A stretch of DNA of 64,000 nt, from positions 1,612,001-1,676,000 of the forward strand of contig NZ_CP097635.1 of assembly GCF_023573145.1 (NCBI RefSeq), read 5' to 3'. Of the stretch, positions 24,905 through 33,499 are shown piece after piece. The translations under genes and the position numbers were made by a program. The stretch comes from Aquincola tertiaricarbonis (GTDB lineage: Bacteria > Pseudomonadota > Gammaproteobacteria > Burkholderiales > Burkholderiaceae_C). The notes under the pieces are model-generated. The model made no database searches, was not told where the DNA came from, and saw nothing but the letters and a program-made list of their open reading frames with translations. Numbering within the stretch: position 1 is the first letter of the stretch; every line of letters starts with the position of its first letter.

Positions 24905-26404
24905 TCAGGCGTGCAGCGCCTGTTGTTGCAGCGCGGCCTGCAAGGCCTTGCCGTGTTCGTCGGCCAGCGCGGCATCGCGCAGCCGGGCCAGCTGCGCCGG
25001 GGCCAGCGTGGCGCCGTGGCGGTCCAGCACGCCCAGCAGCGTCTGGTAGTTGCGCAGGCCGCGCGCATGGGTGTCGCCATAGCCCTTGACCAGCCGCTGC
25101 AGCCGCGCCACTTCCAGTGCCAGCGCCGGGTGGCTGGCCGCCAGTGCCTGCACCCGCTGCACCCAGTGCTCGATGCGCTGGTTCTCCTGCACGTAGCGCA
25201 GCGTGCTGCGGCGGGCCACGCGCCAGCGCGACAGCAGCCACAGCAGCGCAAAGCCGCGCAGGCTGGAGGTGCGGATCACGCGCCCTTCCCGCGTGAAGCG
25301 GGCCACCAGCCGGTGCAGCGCATGCGGCCGGGCCAGCCAGCGGCCCAGGGCCGCCGGCAGGGTTTCGCACACCTCTTCGATGCGCGGGTGCATGAACTCG
25401 TTGATGTGCAGCTGCTGGTCGGCCTTGGCCCGCACCTCGCCCTGCACGCGCTGGAAACGGCTGTCGCGGGTCTTCAGGTCGGCCACGCGGATGGTGTCTT
25501 CGTACGACATCCACAGCGCCAGGTGGCGGGCGGTCTCGCGCACCAGGGTGTCCTCGTCGGCGCCGGCCTGGCGCACCAGCGCGGCCAGGCGGTCGAGGTA
25601 CAGCGCGGCGTAGGCCGTGTCCTGGTAGTCGATGAGCCGGCGCACGCCTTCACGCACCACGTGCTGGCAGGCCGGGCGGTGTTCACGCTCCACGCGCTGC
25701 AGCAGCGCGGCTACGGCGGCGGTCTGGGGGGCCGGCGTGGGCACGGTGGCCGCGGGCTCGGCGGCCGGTGCGTCCTGGCCCAGCGCCGCCTGGCAGCCGC
25801 GGCCAAAGGCCTTGAGGCTGGGCTTGACGCCCACGCCGCCGCGTTCGATGGTGGCTTCGAAGTCGGCGCGCGAGAAGGGCAGGGCGCCCACGCCGCACAG
25901 CGCACCGAACAGCACGGCGCTGATCACGCTGCCGCTTTCTTCGGCGGTGCGCGCCATGTCGAAGCTCACCAGCTTCTGCGCCGCTTCGCGCGCATGCTGC
26001 ACCAGCACCTCGTCATTCACCCGGCCGTCGCCCATCGCGGCCTTCTCGGCGATGGCGTACACGCGGTGGGTGGAGGTGATGAGGGTGGTGCGCTGCGGTG
26101 TCACCAGGCCACGCTGCACAGCGCGGCCGGCTTCCATCAGCTCGGAGCACAGCACCACGTCCACGTCGCCGGGCATGGGCATCAGCGCCAGCACCGGCTG
26201 GCGCGTGGTGGGCTGCGGCGCGGGTGGCAGCAGCTCCACGTAGTAGATGGTGGCGCCGGTGCGCTGGGCGACGCCGGGCACCGAGGTGGTCTGGGCATGC
26301 CAGCCCTGGTGTTCGCCCAGGTCGACGATCCAGTCGGCCAGCACGCCGCCGCCTTCGCCGCCCATGGCCAGGATGGCGATCTTGATGGGTTGTTGCACGC
26401 TCAT
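24905..26404 (-). CDS. iorB: Indolepyruvate:ferredoxin oxidoreductase beta subunit, long form
   Basis: A 499-residue protein. Residues about 8-200 are the gamma-type 2-oxoacid:ferredoxin oxidoreductase domain (IAILAMGGEGGGVLADWI, TTSVPGVAQRTGATIYYVEL). Residues from about 235 form an additional helical domain absent from archaeal IorB (about 200 residues) but usual in the proteobacterial long form. Start ATG 26404 is chosen; an upstream TTG is rejected. It pairs with the IorA subunit encoded 24 bases upstream to decarboxylate an aryl 2-oxoacid to its CoA ester. Confidence 0.88.
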   Translation of the reverse strand: MSVQQPIKIAILAMGGEGGGVLADWIVDLGEHQGWHAQTTSVPGVAQRTGATIYYVELLPPAPQPTTRQPVLALMPMPGDVDVVLCSELMEAGRAVQRGLVTPQRTTLITSTHRVYAIAEKAAMGDGRVNDEVLVQHAREAAQKLVSFDMARTAEESGSVISAVLFGALCGVGALPFSRADFEATIERGGVGVKPSLKAFGRGCQAALGQDAPAAEPAATVPTPAPQTAAVAALLQRVEREHRPACQHVVREGVRRLIDYQDTAYAALYLDRLAALVRQAGADEDTLVRETARHLALWMSYEDTIRVADLKTRDSRFQRVQGEVRAKADQQLHINEFMHPRIEEVCETLPAALGRWLARPHALHRLVARFTREGRVIRTSSLRGFALLWLLSRWRVARRSTLRYVQENQRIEHWVQRVQALAASHPALALEVARLQRLVKGYGDTHARGLRNYQTLLGVLDRHGATLAPAQLARLRDAALADEHGKALQAALQQQALHA

Positions 26405-26428
26405 GGTGGGGCTCTTCAAAAGGCCAAT

Positions 26429-28582
26429 TCAAAAGGCCAGTTGGGCGCGGCGCTGCGCATCGCGGCGCTGCAGCCAGCCGATGACGGCCTGGCGCACGCG
26501 CTGGCGCAGGCGGTCGCCGCGGGTGGGGTTGGTGACGATCTCGGCCCGGTAGAAAGAAGGGCACAGCACCGCCGCATGCGACACCTCGCCGCACAGGCCG
26601 CAGCCCACGCAGCTGTCCTGCACCGCGGCCACCGGGTCGGTGCGCAGCGGGTCGGGGTTGGGCTTGATGGTCAGCGAGGGGCAGCCCGACAGCCGGATGC
26701 ACGAGTGGTCGCCGGTGCAGGTGTCGGGGTCGACGCCGAAGCGCTCACGCACCACGCGCTGGCCGGCGGCCACCGCCTTGCGCACCTGGGGCTTCTCGCG
26801 GCGCTGCTTGTTCAGCATGCATTCGCTCTGCGCCACCAGCACCTTGGGGCCCTTCTCTTTCGTGGTCAGGGCTTCGCGCAGCGTGGCGGTCATCGCCTTC
26901 AGGTCGTAGGTGCGCTTGAGCGTGCGCACCCAGCGCACGCCCACGCCGCGCACCGCCTGCTCGATGGCGTGGCCGGTGCTGCGGGTGGCGTTCAGCGCCT
27001 TGGACGACAGGATGTCCTGGCCGCCGGTGGCCGAGGTGTAGCTGTTGTCGACGACGATGGTGAGGTTGTCGCTGCGGTTGAACACCGCATTGGCGATGCC
27101 GCTGGTCAGGCCGTTGTGCCAGAAGCCGCCGTCGCCCATCACCGAGATGGCGCGCCGCCCGCCCGGTACGTTGAAGGCCGCCGCGCTGGCCGCACCCAGG
27201 CCGTAGCCCATGGTGGTGGCGCCGATGTTGAAGGGCGGCAGGATGGAGAACAGGTGGCAGCCGATGTCGGCCGTGACGTGGTGCGGCCCCAGCTCACGCT
27301 CCACCAGCTTCATCGCGGTGAAGATGGGCCGCTCCGGGCAGCCGGTGCAAAAACCCGGCGGCCGCGCGTGCACGTTGGCGGCCAGCTCGGCGCTGGTGGC
27401 GGCGGGCGCGGCCACCAGCGGAATCATCTTGCGCGCCTTGGGCTCGGGCGCCAGCTTGCCGTACTGCTGCAAAAAGGCGGTCAGCCCCTTCAGCAGCGTC
27501 GCGGTGTTGTATTCACCGGCCAGTGGCAGCAGGTCCTTGCCGTGCAGCGTGGTGGTGCTGCCCAGCCGGCGCAGGATGTCGGCCACGTTCTGCTCAACGA
27601 AGTTGGGCTGGCCTTCTTCCAGCACCAGGATGGCCCGCTTGCCCTGGCAGAAGCGCTCGAACTCCGCGTCCACCAGCGGGTAGGCCACGTTCATCACGTA
27701 CAGCGGCAGCTGGCTTTCGCCGTACACGTCGGCCAGGCCCAGGTGGTTGAGCGCGCGGATCAGCGTGTTGTAGGTGCCGCCCTGCACCACCACGCCCACG
27801 TCGTCGGCGTCTTCCGCGAAAAACTCGTTGAGCTGGCGCTCCTGGATGAAGCGCACCGCCGCCGGCCAGCGCTGCTCCACCTTCTCTTTCTCGTGCAGGA
27901 AGCTGGCGGGCGGCAGCACGATGCGGTTGACGTCGCGCTGCGGCTCGGCCAGCGCCTGCTGCAGCGTGAAGGCCGACTTGCGGTTGTCGCTGGCCACGAA
28001 CTGGCCGTGCACGTGGCAGGCGCGGATGCGCAGCTGCAGCATCACCGGCGTGCTGCTGGCTTCCGACAGGTCGAAGCCGTCTTTGACCGCCTGCACGATG
28101 CAGGGCAGGTTGGGCCGCGGGTCCAGCAGCCACATCTGCGACTTCATCGCAAAGGCGTGCGAGCGCTCCTGCATGATGGAAGAGCCCTCGCCGTAGTCCT
28201 CGCCCACGATGATGAGCGCGCCGCCCAGCACGCCGCCCGAGGCCAGGTTGGCCAGCGCGTCCGAGGCCACGTTGGTGCCCACCGTGGCCTTGAAGGTCAC
28301 GGCGCCGCGCAGCGGATAGTTGACCGACGCGGCCAGCGTGGCGGCGGCGGTGGCCTCGCTGGCGCTGTTCTCGAACCGGATGCCGTGGTCGGTCAGGATG
28401 TCCTGGGCGTCGGCCAGCACGTCCATCAGGTGCGAAATCGGCGCGCCCTGGTAGCCCGCCACGTAGGCCACGCCCGATTCCAGCAGGGCCTTGGTCACGG
28501 CCAGGATGCCCTCGCCGCTGAACACCTCGCCTGCGCCCAGGCGCAGCTTCTTGACCTCTTCGACGAATGAGCGCTCGGCCAT
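26429..28582 (-). CDS. iorA: Indolepyruvate:ferredoxin oxidoreductase alpha subunit
   Basis: A 717-residue TPP-dependent subunit. The N-terminal half contains the pyrimidine-binding part (SGVAYVAGYQGAPISHLMD); the C-terminal half contains the TPP motif GDGGFWHNGLTSGIANAVF. The tail holds two [4Fe-4S] sites, CTGDHSCIRLSGCP (from about residue 622) and CVGCGLCGEVSHAAVLCP (about 658-675). GGAGG sits eight bases before ATG 28582. It is the first gene of the operon. The family oxidises indolepyruvate, phenylpyruvate or similar acids to arylacetyl-CoA with reduced ferredoxin; here it may supply the aryl-CoA for the downstream hydroxylase. Confidence 0.9.
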   Translation of the reverse strand: MAERSFVEEVKKLRLGAGEVFSGEGILAVTKALLESGVAYVAGYQGAPISHLMDVLADAQDILTDHGIRFENSASEATAAATLAASVNYPLRGAVTFKATVGTNVASDALANLASGGVLGGALIIVGEDYGEGSSIMQERSHAFAMKSQMWLLDPRPNLPCIVQAVKDGFDLSEASSTPVMLQLRIRACHVHGQFVASDNRKSAFTLQQALAEPQRDVNRIVLPPASFLHEKEKVEQRWPAAVRFIQERQLNEFFAEDADDVGVVVQGGTYNTLIRALNHLGLADVYGESQLPLYVMNVAYPLVDAEFERFCQGKRAILVLEEGQPNFVEQNVADILRRLGSTTTLHGKDLLPLAGEYNTATLLKGLTAFLQQYGKLAPEPKARKMIPLVAAPAATSAELAANVHARPPGFCTGCPERPIFTAMKLVERELGPHHVTADIGCHLFSILPPFNIGATTMGYGLGAASAAAFNVPGGRRAISVMGDGGFWHNGLTSGIANAVFNRSDNLTIVVDNSYTSATGGQDILSSKALNATRSTGHAIEQAVRGVGVRWVRTLKRTYDLKAMTATLREALTTKEKGPKVLVAQSECMLNKQRREKPQVRKAVAAGQRVVRERFGVDPDTCTGDHSCIRLSGCPSLTIKPNPDPLRTDPVAAVQDSCVGCGLCGEVSHAAVLCPSFYRAEIVTNPTRGDRLRQRVRQAVIGWLQRRDAQRRAQLAF

Positions 28583-28695
28583 CGCCATCACCTCCAGTGG
28601 GTCGGCACACCCGTCGTGCCGTCACAGCCACTGTCGCCGCCGATCGTTTAGAGGTCAATCAATGAAGAGTCATGGAACCAAGATCGCTGCAGGAT

Positions 28696-28723
28696 GTGGA
28701 CAGGCATTGCAGAAGGTGGACAG
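28696..28723. promoter_or_regulatory. Direct repeat, candidate AraC-type binding site for the ior operon
   Basis: GTGGACAG at 28696-28703 is repeated exactly at 28716-28723, a period of 20 bases, with further similarity in the bases before each copy. Direct repeats two helical turns apart are the usual form of AraC/XylS sites. It lies about 115 bases upstream of the iorA start. Binding by the adjacent AraC protein is inferred. Confidence 0.4.
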
Positions 28724-28892
28724 CGGCACGCGCGCAAGCGCGCCGACGGCGCCATTTGTCTGCAGAAAACTGTTTCAGTTGTGCATGTTTTTGGGCGCCC
28801 GCGGGCGGTGCGCATGCACCGCGGCGGCGCAGCCCGTCAGGGAAATCACGGGCGCAGTCCGTACTTTTTAGTTCTAAAGTGCTTTAGCGCTT

Positions 28893-28908
28893 TGGCACTG
28901 CTTTTGCG
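28893..28908 (+). promoter_or_regulatory. Sigma-54 (RpoN) promoter in front of the AraC gene
   Basis: TGGCAC, five bases, then TTGCG: a match to the -24/-12 consensus TGGCAC-N5-TTGC(A/T) at all but the last position, with the GG and GC doublets spaced correctly. It points towards the AraC gene, with the expected transcript start about 55 bases before its ATG. Confidence 0.6.
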
Positions 28909-28973
28909 TCATTGCCGTCGGCGCCGGTGGCCTTGCACCGGCATGTTGCTACCGCCTGTCGCCAGGATGTCCC

Positions 28974-29984
28974 ATGCTGATGCCCGCATCCCACCCCCAG
29001 CCCGCCGGCCTGCCCCGCGCCATGCTCGGCATGCCTTCGCGCCAGCTGTTCGCCTCCCGCGACCTGCAGGAAACCTGCTCGCAGATCTCACGCGTGATGA
29101 AGCGGCATGCGCTGCAGGTGGTGGGGCCGCGCCAGCGGCTCGATGCCCGCATGCACCACCTCACCTTCGGTGACGTGAGCCTGAGCCGCCTCAGCCACGG
29201 TGCCGAAGTGCGCATCGAGCCCGGCGAGCTGTCCGACTTCTTCCTGGTGATGATGCCGCTGCACGGCCATGCGCAGGTGCGCTGCGGCAACGAGGCGGTG
29301 GACTCCACGCCCGACGTGGCCTCCGTCATCAGCGCGCACCTGGGCACCACCATGCACTGGAGCGCCGATTGCGACCAGCTGATGGTGCGCATCTCGCGGC
29401 CGTTCCTGGAACGCATGCTCACCGCCCAGCTGGGCCGTGAACCGGACGCACCGCTGCAGTTTGCGCTGGGCTTTCGCTGGCGCGACCATGCCGCCTGGCA
29501 CTGCCTGGTGCGCTACCTGGTCGACTGGGCCGACCAGTCGGTGCAGCCCACCGACCACAAGATCATCGTCGGCCAGCTGGAGCAGCTGGTCGCTTCTTCG
29601 CTGCTGTGCAGCCAGCCGCACAACTTCAGCGCCGCGCCGGCGGCCCGCCGGTCGGTGGTGCTGCCGCGCCACGTCAAGCGGGTGCAGGAGTACCTGCAGG
29701 CCCATGCGCACGAAAGCATCCGCGCTGAAACACTGGCCGACGTGGCGGGCGTCAGCCTGCGCAGCCTGTATGCCGGTTTTCAAGACTTCTGCGGCGTGAG
29801 CCCGATGCAGTACCTGCGCAACATCCGCCTCGAACGGGTGCGCGCCGAGCTGCTGGCCGGCACCGTCACCGGCGGCGTGGCCTCGGTGGCGCTGCGCTGG
29901 GGCTTCAGCCACCTCGGCCGCTTCAGCGCCGAGTACAAGGCGCACTTCGGCGAATCGCCGAGCCAGACGTTGCGCAGAACCTGA
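28974..29984 (+). CDS. AraC-family regulator divergent from the ior-gentisate operon
   Basis: A 336-residue activator. The N-terminal 200 residues are an AraC-binding-like sensor domain (RMHHLTFGDVSLSRLSHGAE, VRISRPFLERMLTAQLG); the C-terminal double helix-turn-helix includes IRAETLADVAGVSLRSLYAG and LRWGFSHLGRFSAEYKAHFG. AGGA precedes the ATG by six bases. It is related to the andR-like protein at 6.7 kb. Its position suggests that it controls iorA and the genes behind it. Its own expression appears to be RpoN-dependent, which is unusual for this class. Confidence 0.88.
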   Translation: MLMPASHPQPAGLPRAMLGMPSRQLFASRDLQETCSQISRVMKRHALQVVGPRQRLDARMHHLTFGDVSLSRLSHGAEVRIEPGELSDFFLVMMPLHGHAQVRCGNEAVDSTPDVASVISAHLGTTMHWSADCDQLMVRISRPFLERMLTAQLGREPDAPLQFALGFRWRDHAAWHCLVRYLVDWADQSVQPTDHKIIVGQLEQLVASSLLCSQPHNFSAAPAARRSVVLPRHVKRVQEYLQAHAHESIRAETLADVAGVSLRSLYAGFQDFCGVSPMQYLRNIRLERVRAELLAGTVTGGVASVALRWGFSHLGRFSAEYKAHFGESPSQTLRRT

Positions 29985-30000
29985 GCCACTGGCCAGGCCC

Positions 30001-30029
30001 GACAAGCCCTCCTCGCGGAGGGCTTTGTC
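30001..30029. terminator. Bidirectional terminator between AraC and channel genes
   Basis: GACAAGCCCTCC and GGAGGGCTTTGTC form a 12-bp stem with one bulged base and a TCGC loop. It lies between two convergent genes and can serve both strands. Confidence 0.75.
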
Positions 30030-30035
30030 CATTCA

Positions 30036-30941
30036 TCAGAACGGCACCGTCACCTTCGCCCACAGCGCCTGGCCTTCAGGGCGGTGGCGCACGCCGAATT
30101 CGTTCTGCCACTTCACCGTGAACAGCAGGCCCTTGCCGTCGGCATAGCGCAGCGAGGGGCCGATGGCGTTGGCCGCGGCCTTGCCAGTGCCGGCGTTGGG
30201 GCCGCGGTCGTCGGTGATCTGGCGGTACACGTGGCCGCCCACGCCCACCACCCAGCCATTGCCCAGGCCCCAGCCCAGCGCATAGTCGGCATGCAGCGCC
30301 TGGCCCGAGCGGGTGTCGGTGTCGCCGTTGCGGCGGTTGATGTCCCACATCAGCTTGGCATCGGCATTCAGGCCGCTGGCGGGCATGTAGCTCACCGCTG
30401 CCAGCGGCTGGAAGGTGACGATGTTGCGGCCCAGGCTGGCCGGGTTGGTGGTGCTGTAGCTGCCGGTGGGCAGGTAGACGTCCAGGCCTACCGCGCTGTG
30501 CAGTTCGGCCGAATGGTGAAAGCCCAGCGCAGTGCCCAGCACCACGTCGCCCAGGCCGCTCTTGCTGAAGTGCTGGCCGCCGGCCTTCACGTCCACGTCC
30601 AGCAGCGGGGCCAGCGCCTCGAAGGCCAGCTGGCCGCCCAGCACCTTTTGCTGCGTCACCCACACCAGGCGCGGAATGACGCCGCGCACCTTGACGCTGA
30701 AGTCGGGCGGGCTGACGCTGCGGCCACCGGGGCCGAGCACGCGGTCGTAGTTGGCGCCGCCGCCGTACACCAGCAGGTGCACGCCGGGCGGCGGCAGCGC
30801 GCCGCTGGCAAAGTTCTCCAGCCCGTCGGGGTACACGCCCAGGCCATTGCCCTCGGTGGCCCAGGTCGCCGGGCTGGTGGCCAGCAGCCCCAGCAGGGCG
30901 GCCGCGGCGGCCAGCGGCCGGATCTTGTGGTTGCGGTTCAC
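30036..30941 (-). CDS. SphA/MetA-like outer-membrane protein of aromatic clusters
   Basis: A 301-residue protein with a signal peptide (to about residue 28, ending TWA-TE) and a beta-barrel-like alternation ending in Phe (WAKVTVPF). It fits the 'phenol MetA degradation' family found in aromatic-catabolic operons, thought to help uptake of hydrophobic substrates across the outer membrane. GTG start with GAGGAGA six bases upstream. It follows the flavoprotein gene by 134 bases, so it is probably the last gene of the indole operon. Confidence 0.78.
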   Translation of the reverse strand: MNRNHKIRPLAAAAALLGLLATSPATWATEGNGLGVYPDGLENFASGALPPPGVHLLVYGGGANYDRVLGPGGRSVSPPDFSVKVRGVIPRLVWVTQQKVLGGQLAFEALAPLLDVDVKAGGQHFSKSGLGDVVLGTALGFHHSAELHSAVGLDVYLPTGSYSTTNPASLGRNIVTFQPLAAVSYMPASGLNADAKLMWDINRRNGDTDTRSGQALHADYALGWGLGNGWVVGVGGHVYRQITDDRGPNAGTGKAAANAIGPSLRYADGKGLLFTVKWQNEFGVRHRPEGQALWAKVTVPF

Positions 30942-31075
30942 GGCATCTCTCCTCGGCCCACCCCGGGGCCTGCTTGCGCGGCGGTTGCACGGATCGGGTG
31001 GGCCCGACCGCCGCGTCTGCAAAAAACCAGGGCCCACCGATGGCGAAACAGGTGTTTGTGGTGTGGGCGCCCGGC

Positions 31076-32677
31076 TCAGCGCGGCGCCAGTGCCTGGGCC
31101 ACCAGGTAGCCCGAGCCGGCCCCCAGGCCGGGGCCCGGGTGGGTGGAAGCGCCGATCTGGAACAGCCCGGCGCAAGAGGTCACGTGGTTGCGTGCACCCG
31201 CCGTGGCCGCGAAGGGCCGCAGCCAGAAGAACTGGTCGGGCGAGCACACGCCGGCATAGGGGTCGCCGCCCACCAGGTTGCAGTTCAGCGCCTGCAGGTC
31301 GGCCGGGCCGTAGGCCTTGCGGCCGACGATCTGCCCGGCCAGGCCGGGCAGCACCTGGGCCAGCCGCGCCTGCACGCGGTCGGCCATGGCCTCGCGCACC
31401 GCGGGGGTCCATTGGCCGTCGGCCGGCACCTCGATCTGACCGGCGGCGTCGCCCTTCAGCCGCGTGGGCAGCTCCTGCATCTGCACCCACAGGATGGCAG
31501 CGCCCGCGGGCGCGCGCGTCGGGTCCACCGCGGTGGGCTGGCCGATGGCCAGCGTGGGCCGCGCCGGCAGCAGGCCGTTGTTGGCCTCCACCACCGAGGC
31601 GCACACCTGCTCCAGGCTCTCGGTCAGGTGCACCAGCGGCACCTTCGCCATCTCGGGGTCGGCCCAGTTCGGCGGCGCATCGAGCGCAAAGTGGATCTGC
31701 ATGCCGCCGCGGCCGAAGCGGTAGGCGGCGGCCCGGTCCTGCAGCGGCGCCGGCGCATCGCGCCACAGCCGGCCGTACAGCTGCGGCGGCGTGACGTTGC
31801 ACACCACCGCGCGGCGGGCGGCCAGGCGCTGGCTGCCCACGCGCACGCCCACGGCGCGGGCGCGGCGGCCGCTGCCTTCCACCAGCACTTCGTCCACATG
31901 GGTGCCGACGCGGCATTGGCCGCCGTGGCGCTCGATCACCTGGCGCAGCGCACGCACGATGCCTTCGCTGCCGCCTTGCACCACCGGCATGCCGCCGGCC
32001 ACCACCGCCGCGAAGGTGAGCTTGCCGATGAGGGCGGAGCAGGCTTCGTCCGGCCCCAGGCCGGAGTGCAGCACCCAGGGCGCCAGCAGCGCGCGGGTCA
32101 CGTCGTCCTGCAGGTGGCGGTCGGCCCAACGGCGGAAGCTCTCCAGCGAATCGCCGGCAAAGCCCACCAGGCCTTCCAGCCCGCGCTGGCGCCAGGCACC
32201 CCACAGCAGCTTGAGCAGGCCGCGGCCATAAGGCTGCTGGCCCAGCAGGCCGAAGGTCAGTGCCGCATCGGCGCCGAAGAGGCGCTCGGCCATCTGGCCC
32301 AGCGCCGTGCCATCGCCAGGGCGCAGCGCATTGATGCGGCGCACCGCATCGGCCATGTCCTGCCGCAGCGCCAGGCTGCGGCCATCGGGCAACACCACGC
32401 CGGTGCTGTAGTCGCCCTGCGCAAAGCGCAGGCCGGCGGCGGCCAGTTCCTCCTTCAGCTCGGCATAGGCCGGGCTGCCGACGAACAGCGGATACCACTG
32501 CGACAGCACGTCGTGCCTGTAGCCCGCAAACAGCTCCTCGGTGCGTATGCAGCCGCCCAGGCGCTCATTGCGTTCCAGCACCAGCACCCGCTGGCCGCGG
32601 CGGGCCAGCAGCGCGGCGCCCACCAGGGCATTGATGCCGCTGCCCACGAAGATGACATCGGCGTTGTCCGCGGCCAT
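31076..32677 (-). CDS. CrtI-like FAD-dependent oxidoreductase in the indole operon
   Basis: A 533-residue flavoprotein of the phytoene-desaturase/amine-oxidase superfamily. The dinucleotide fold is VIFVGSGINALVGAALLARR at the N-terminus, followed by ERNERLGGCIRTEEL; the C-terminal FAD contact is IGASTHPGPGLGAGSG. It sits 14 bases after the cyclase-family gene. It has no counterpart in the described iif indole clusters that I know of. A role in oxidising an indoxyl-type intermediate, or in preventing indigo formation, is only a guess. Confidence 0.8.
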   Translation of the reverse strand: MAADNADVIFVGSGINALVGAALLARRGQRVLVLERNERLGGCIRTEELFAGYRHDVLSQWYPLFVGSPAYAELKEELAAAGLRFAQGDYSTGVVLPDGRSLALRQDMADAVRRINALRPGDGTALGQMAERLFGADAALTFGLLGQQPYGRGLLKLLWGAWRQRGLEGLVGFAGDSLESFRRWADRHLQDDVTRALLAPWVLHSGLGPDEACSALIGKLTFAAVVAGGMPVVQGGSEGIVRALRQVIERHGGQCRVGTHVDEVLVEGSGRRARAVGVRVGSQRLAARRAVVCNVTPPQLYGRLWRDAPAPLQDRAAAYRFGRGGMQIHFALDAPPNWADPEMAKVPLVHLTESLEQVCASVVEANNGLLPARPTLAIGQPTAVDPTRAPAGAAILWVQMQELPTRLKGDAAGQIEVPADGQWTPAVREAMADRVQARLAQVLPGLAGQIVGRKAYGPADLQALNCNLVGGDPYAGVCSPDQFFWLRPFAATAGARNHVTSCAGLFQIGASTHPGPGLGAGSGYLVAQALAPR

Positions 32678-32691
32678 GGTGCGCCCCTCGT

Positions 32692-33468
32692 TCACTGCGT
32701 CAGGGCCAGCACACGCAGCGGGCTGCCCGAGCCCTGCCGGATCTTCAGCGGCGCGGCCACGATCAGCGCGCCCTGTGGCGGCAGCTGGTCGAGGTTGCGC
32801 AGGCATTGCAGCCCGTACTTGTTGGCGCCGTGCATCAGTGTGTGGCAGGGGTAGGGCACCGGCCAGGCGTAGGACTGGCCGGCGTCGGTGTTGATGGTTT
32901 CCACGCCGAAGCCCAGCACGTTGCGCTCGCGGATCAGCCACTCCACCGCCTCCTGCGTGGGGCCGGGGGTGTGGGCGCCGTCTTCCTTCAGGTTGAGGAA
33001 GGCGGCGGGGTCGGTGATGCGCAGCGACCAGTCGGTGCGCAGCAGCACCCAGGCACCGGCCGGGATGCGGCCATGCTGCTGCTCCCAGGTCTGCACGAAG
33101 TCCACGGTCAGCAGCCAGTCGGCATTGCGGGCCACTTCGGCGCTGGCGTCCAGCACCACCGCGGGCGCGATGAAGCGGGCCGGGTCGATGGTGTCCACCG
33201 TGTTGGCCGGGTGGTCCTTGCCCGTCACCCAGTGCACCGGCGCGTCGAAGTGGGTGCCGGTGTGCTCGCCGCAGGAGAAGTTGTTCCAGTACCAGCCGGG
33301 GCCGGCTTCGTCGTAGTGCGAGATGCGTTCCTGCTTGAAGCCCCACACCTGGCCGAACTGCGGCGGCAGCACCAGCGCCGGAAAGTCGGGCGACAGCGTG
33401 TGGGTGAGGTCGACCACGCGCAGCGCGCCGGTCTGCAGGTGGTCAAGGAGTTGGGCGGTGGCGGTCAT
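32692..33468 (-). CDS. Cyclase-family (isatin hydrolase/kynurenine formamidase-like) enzyme
   Basis: A 258-residue metal-dependent hydrolase. The metal motif HTGTHFDAPVHW (residues about 71-82) is the cyclase-family HxGTHxDxP signature; TDWSLRI and GFGVETINTDAG complete the active site region. The family includes isatin hydrolase (isatin to isatinate), kynurenine formamidase, and enzymes acting on oxindole intermediates. Between the StyA/StyB-like pair and a flavoprotein, an isatin or 3-hydroxyindolin-2-one substrate leading to anthranilate is most likely. Confidence 0.82.
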   Translation of the reverse strand: MTATAQLLDHLQTGALRVVDLTHTLSPDFPALVLPPQFGQVWGFKQERISHYDEAGPGWYWNNFSCGEHTGTHFDAPVHWVTGKDHPANTVDTIDPARFIAPAVVLDASAEVARNADWLLTVDFVQTWEQQHGRIPAGAWVLLRTDWSLRITDPAAFLNLKEDGAHTPGPTQEAVEWLIRERNVLGFGVETINTDAGQSYAWPVPYPCHTLMHGANKYGLQCLRNLDQLPPQGALIVAAPLKIRQGSGSPLRVLALTQ

Positions 33469-33499
33469 GCGGGGCCTCTTGCGTGGAGTAACGGGGGTA

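Larger units (their letters stand above)
28583..28973. promoter_or_regulatory. Divergent regulatory region between iorA and an AraC gene
   Basis: About 390 bases with no coding pattern. It contains a direct repeat (28696-28723), a sigma-54-type promoter facing right (28893-28908) and an imperfect hairpin AGTGC...GCACT (28878-28899) with a tandem GCTTTAGC/GCTTTGGC inside. It is more A+T-rich around 28755-28910 than its surroundings. Confidence 0.6.

Noticed and set aside
24815..28570. A 1251-codon plus-strand open frame opposite iorA and iorB
   Set aside because: It is antisense to two well-defined genes. Its translation is rich in His, Arg, Ala and Gly without domain order, the usual shadow of high-GC coding sequence.
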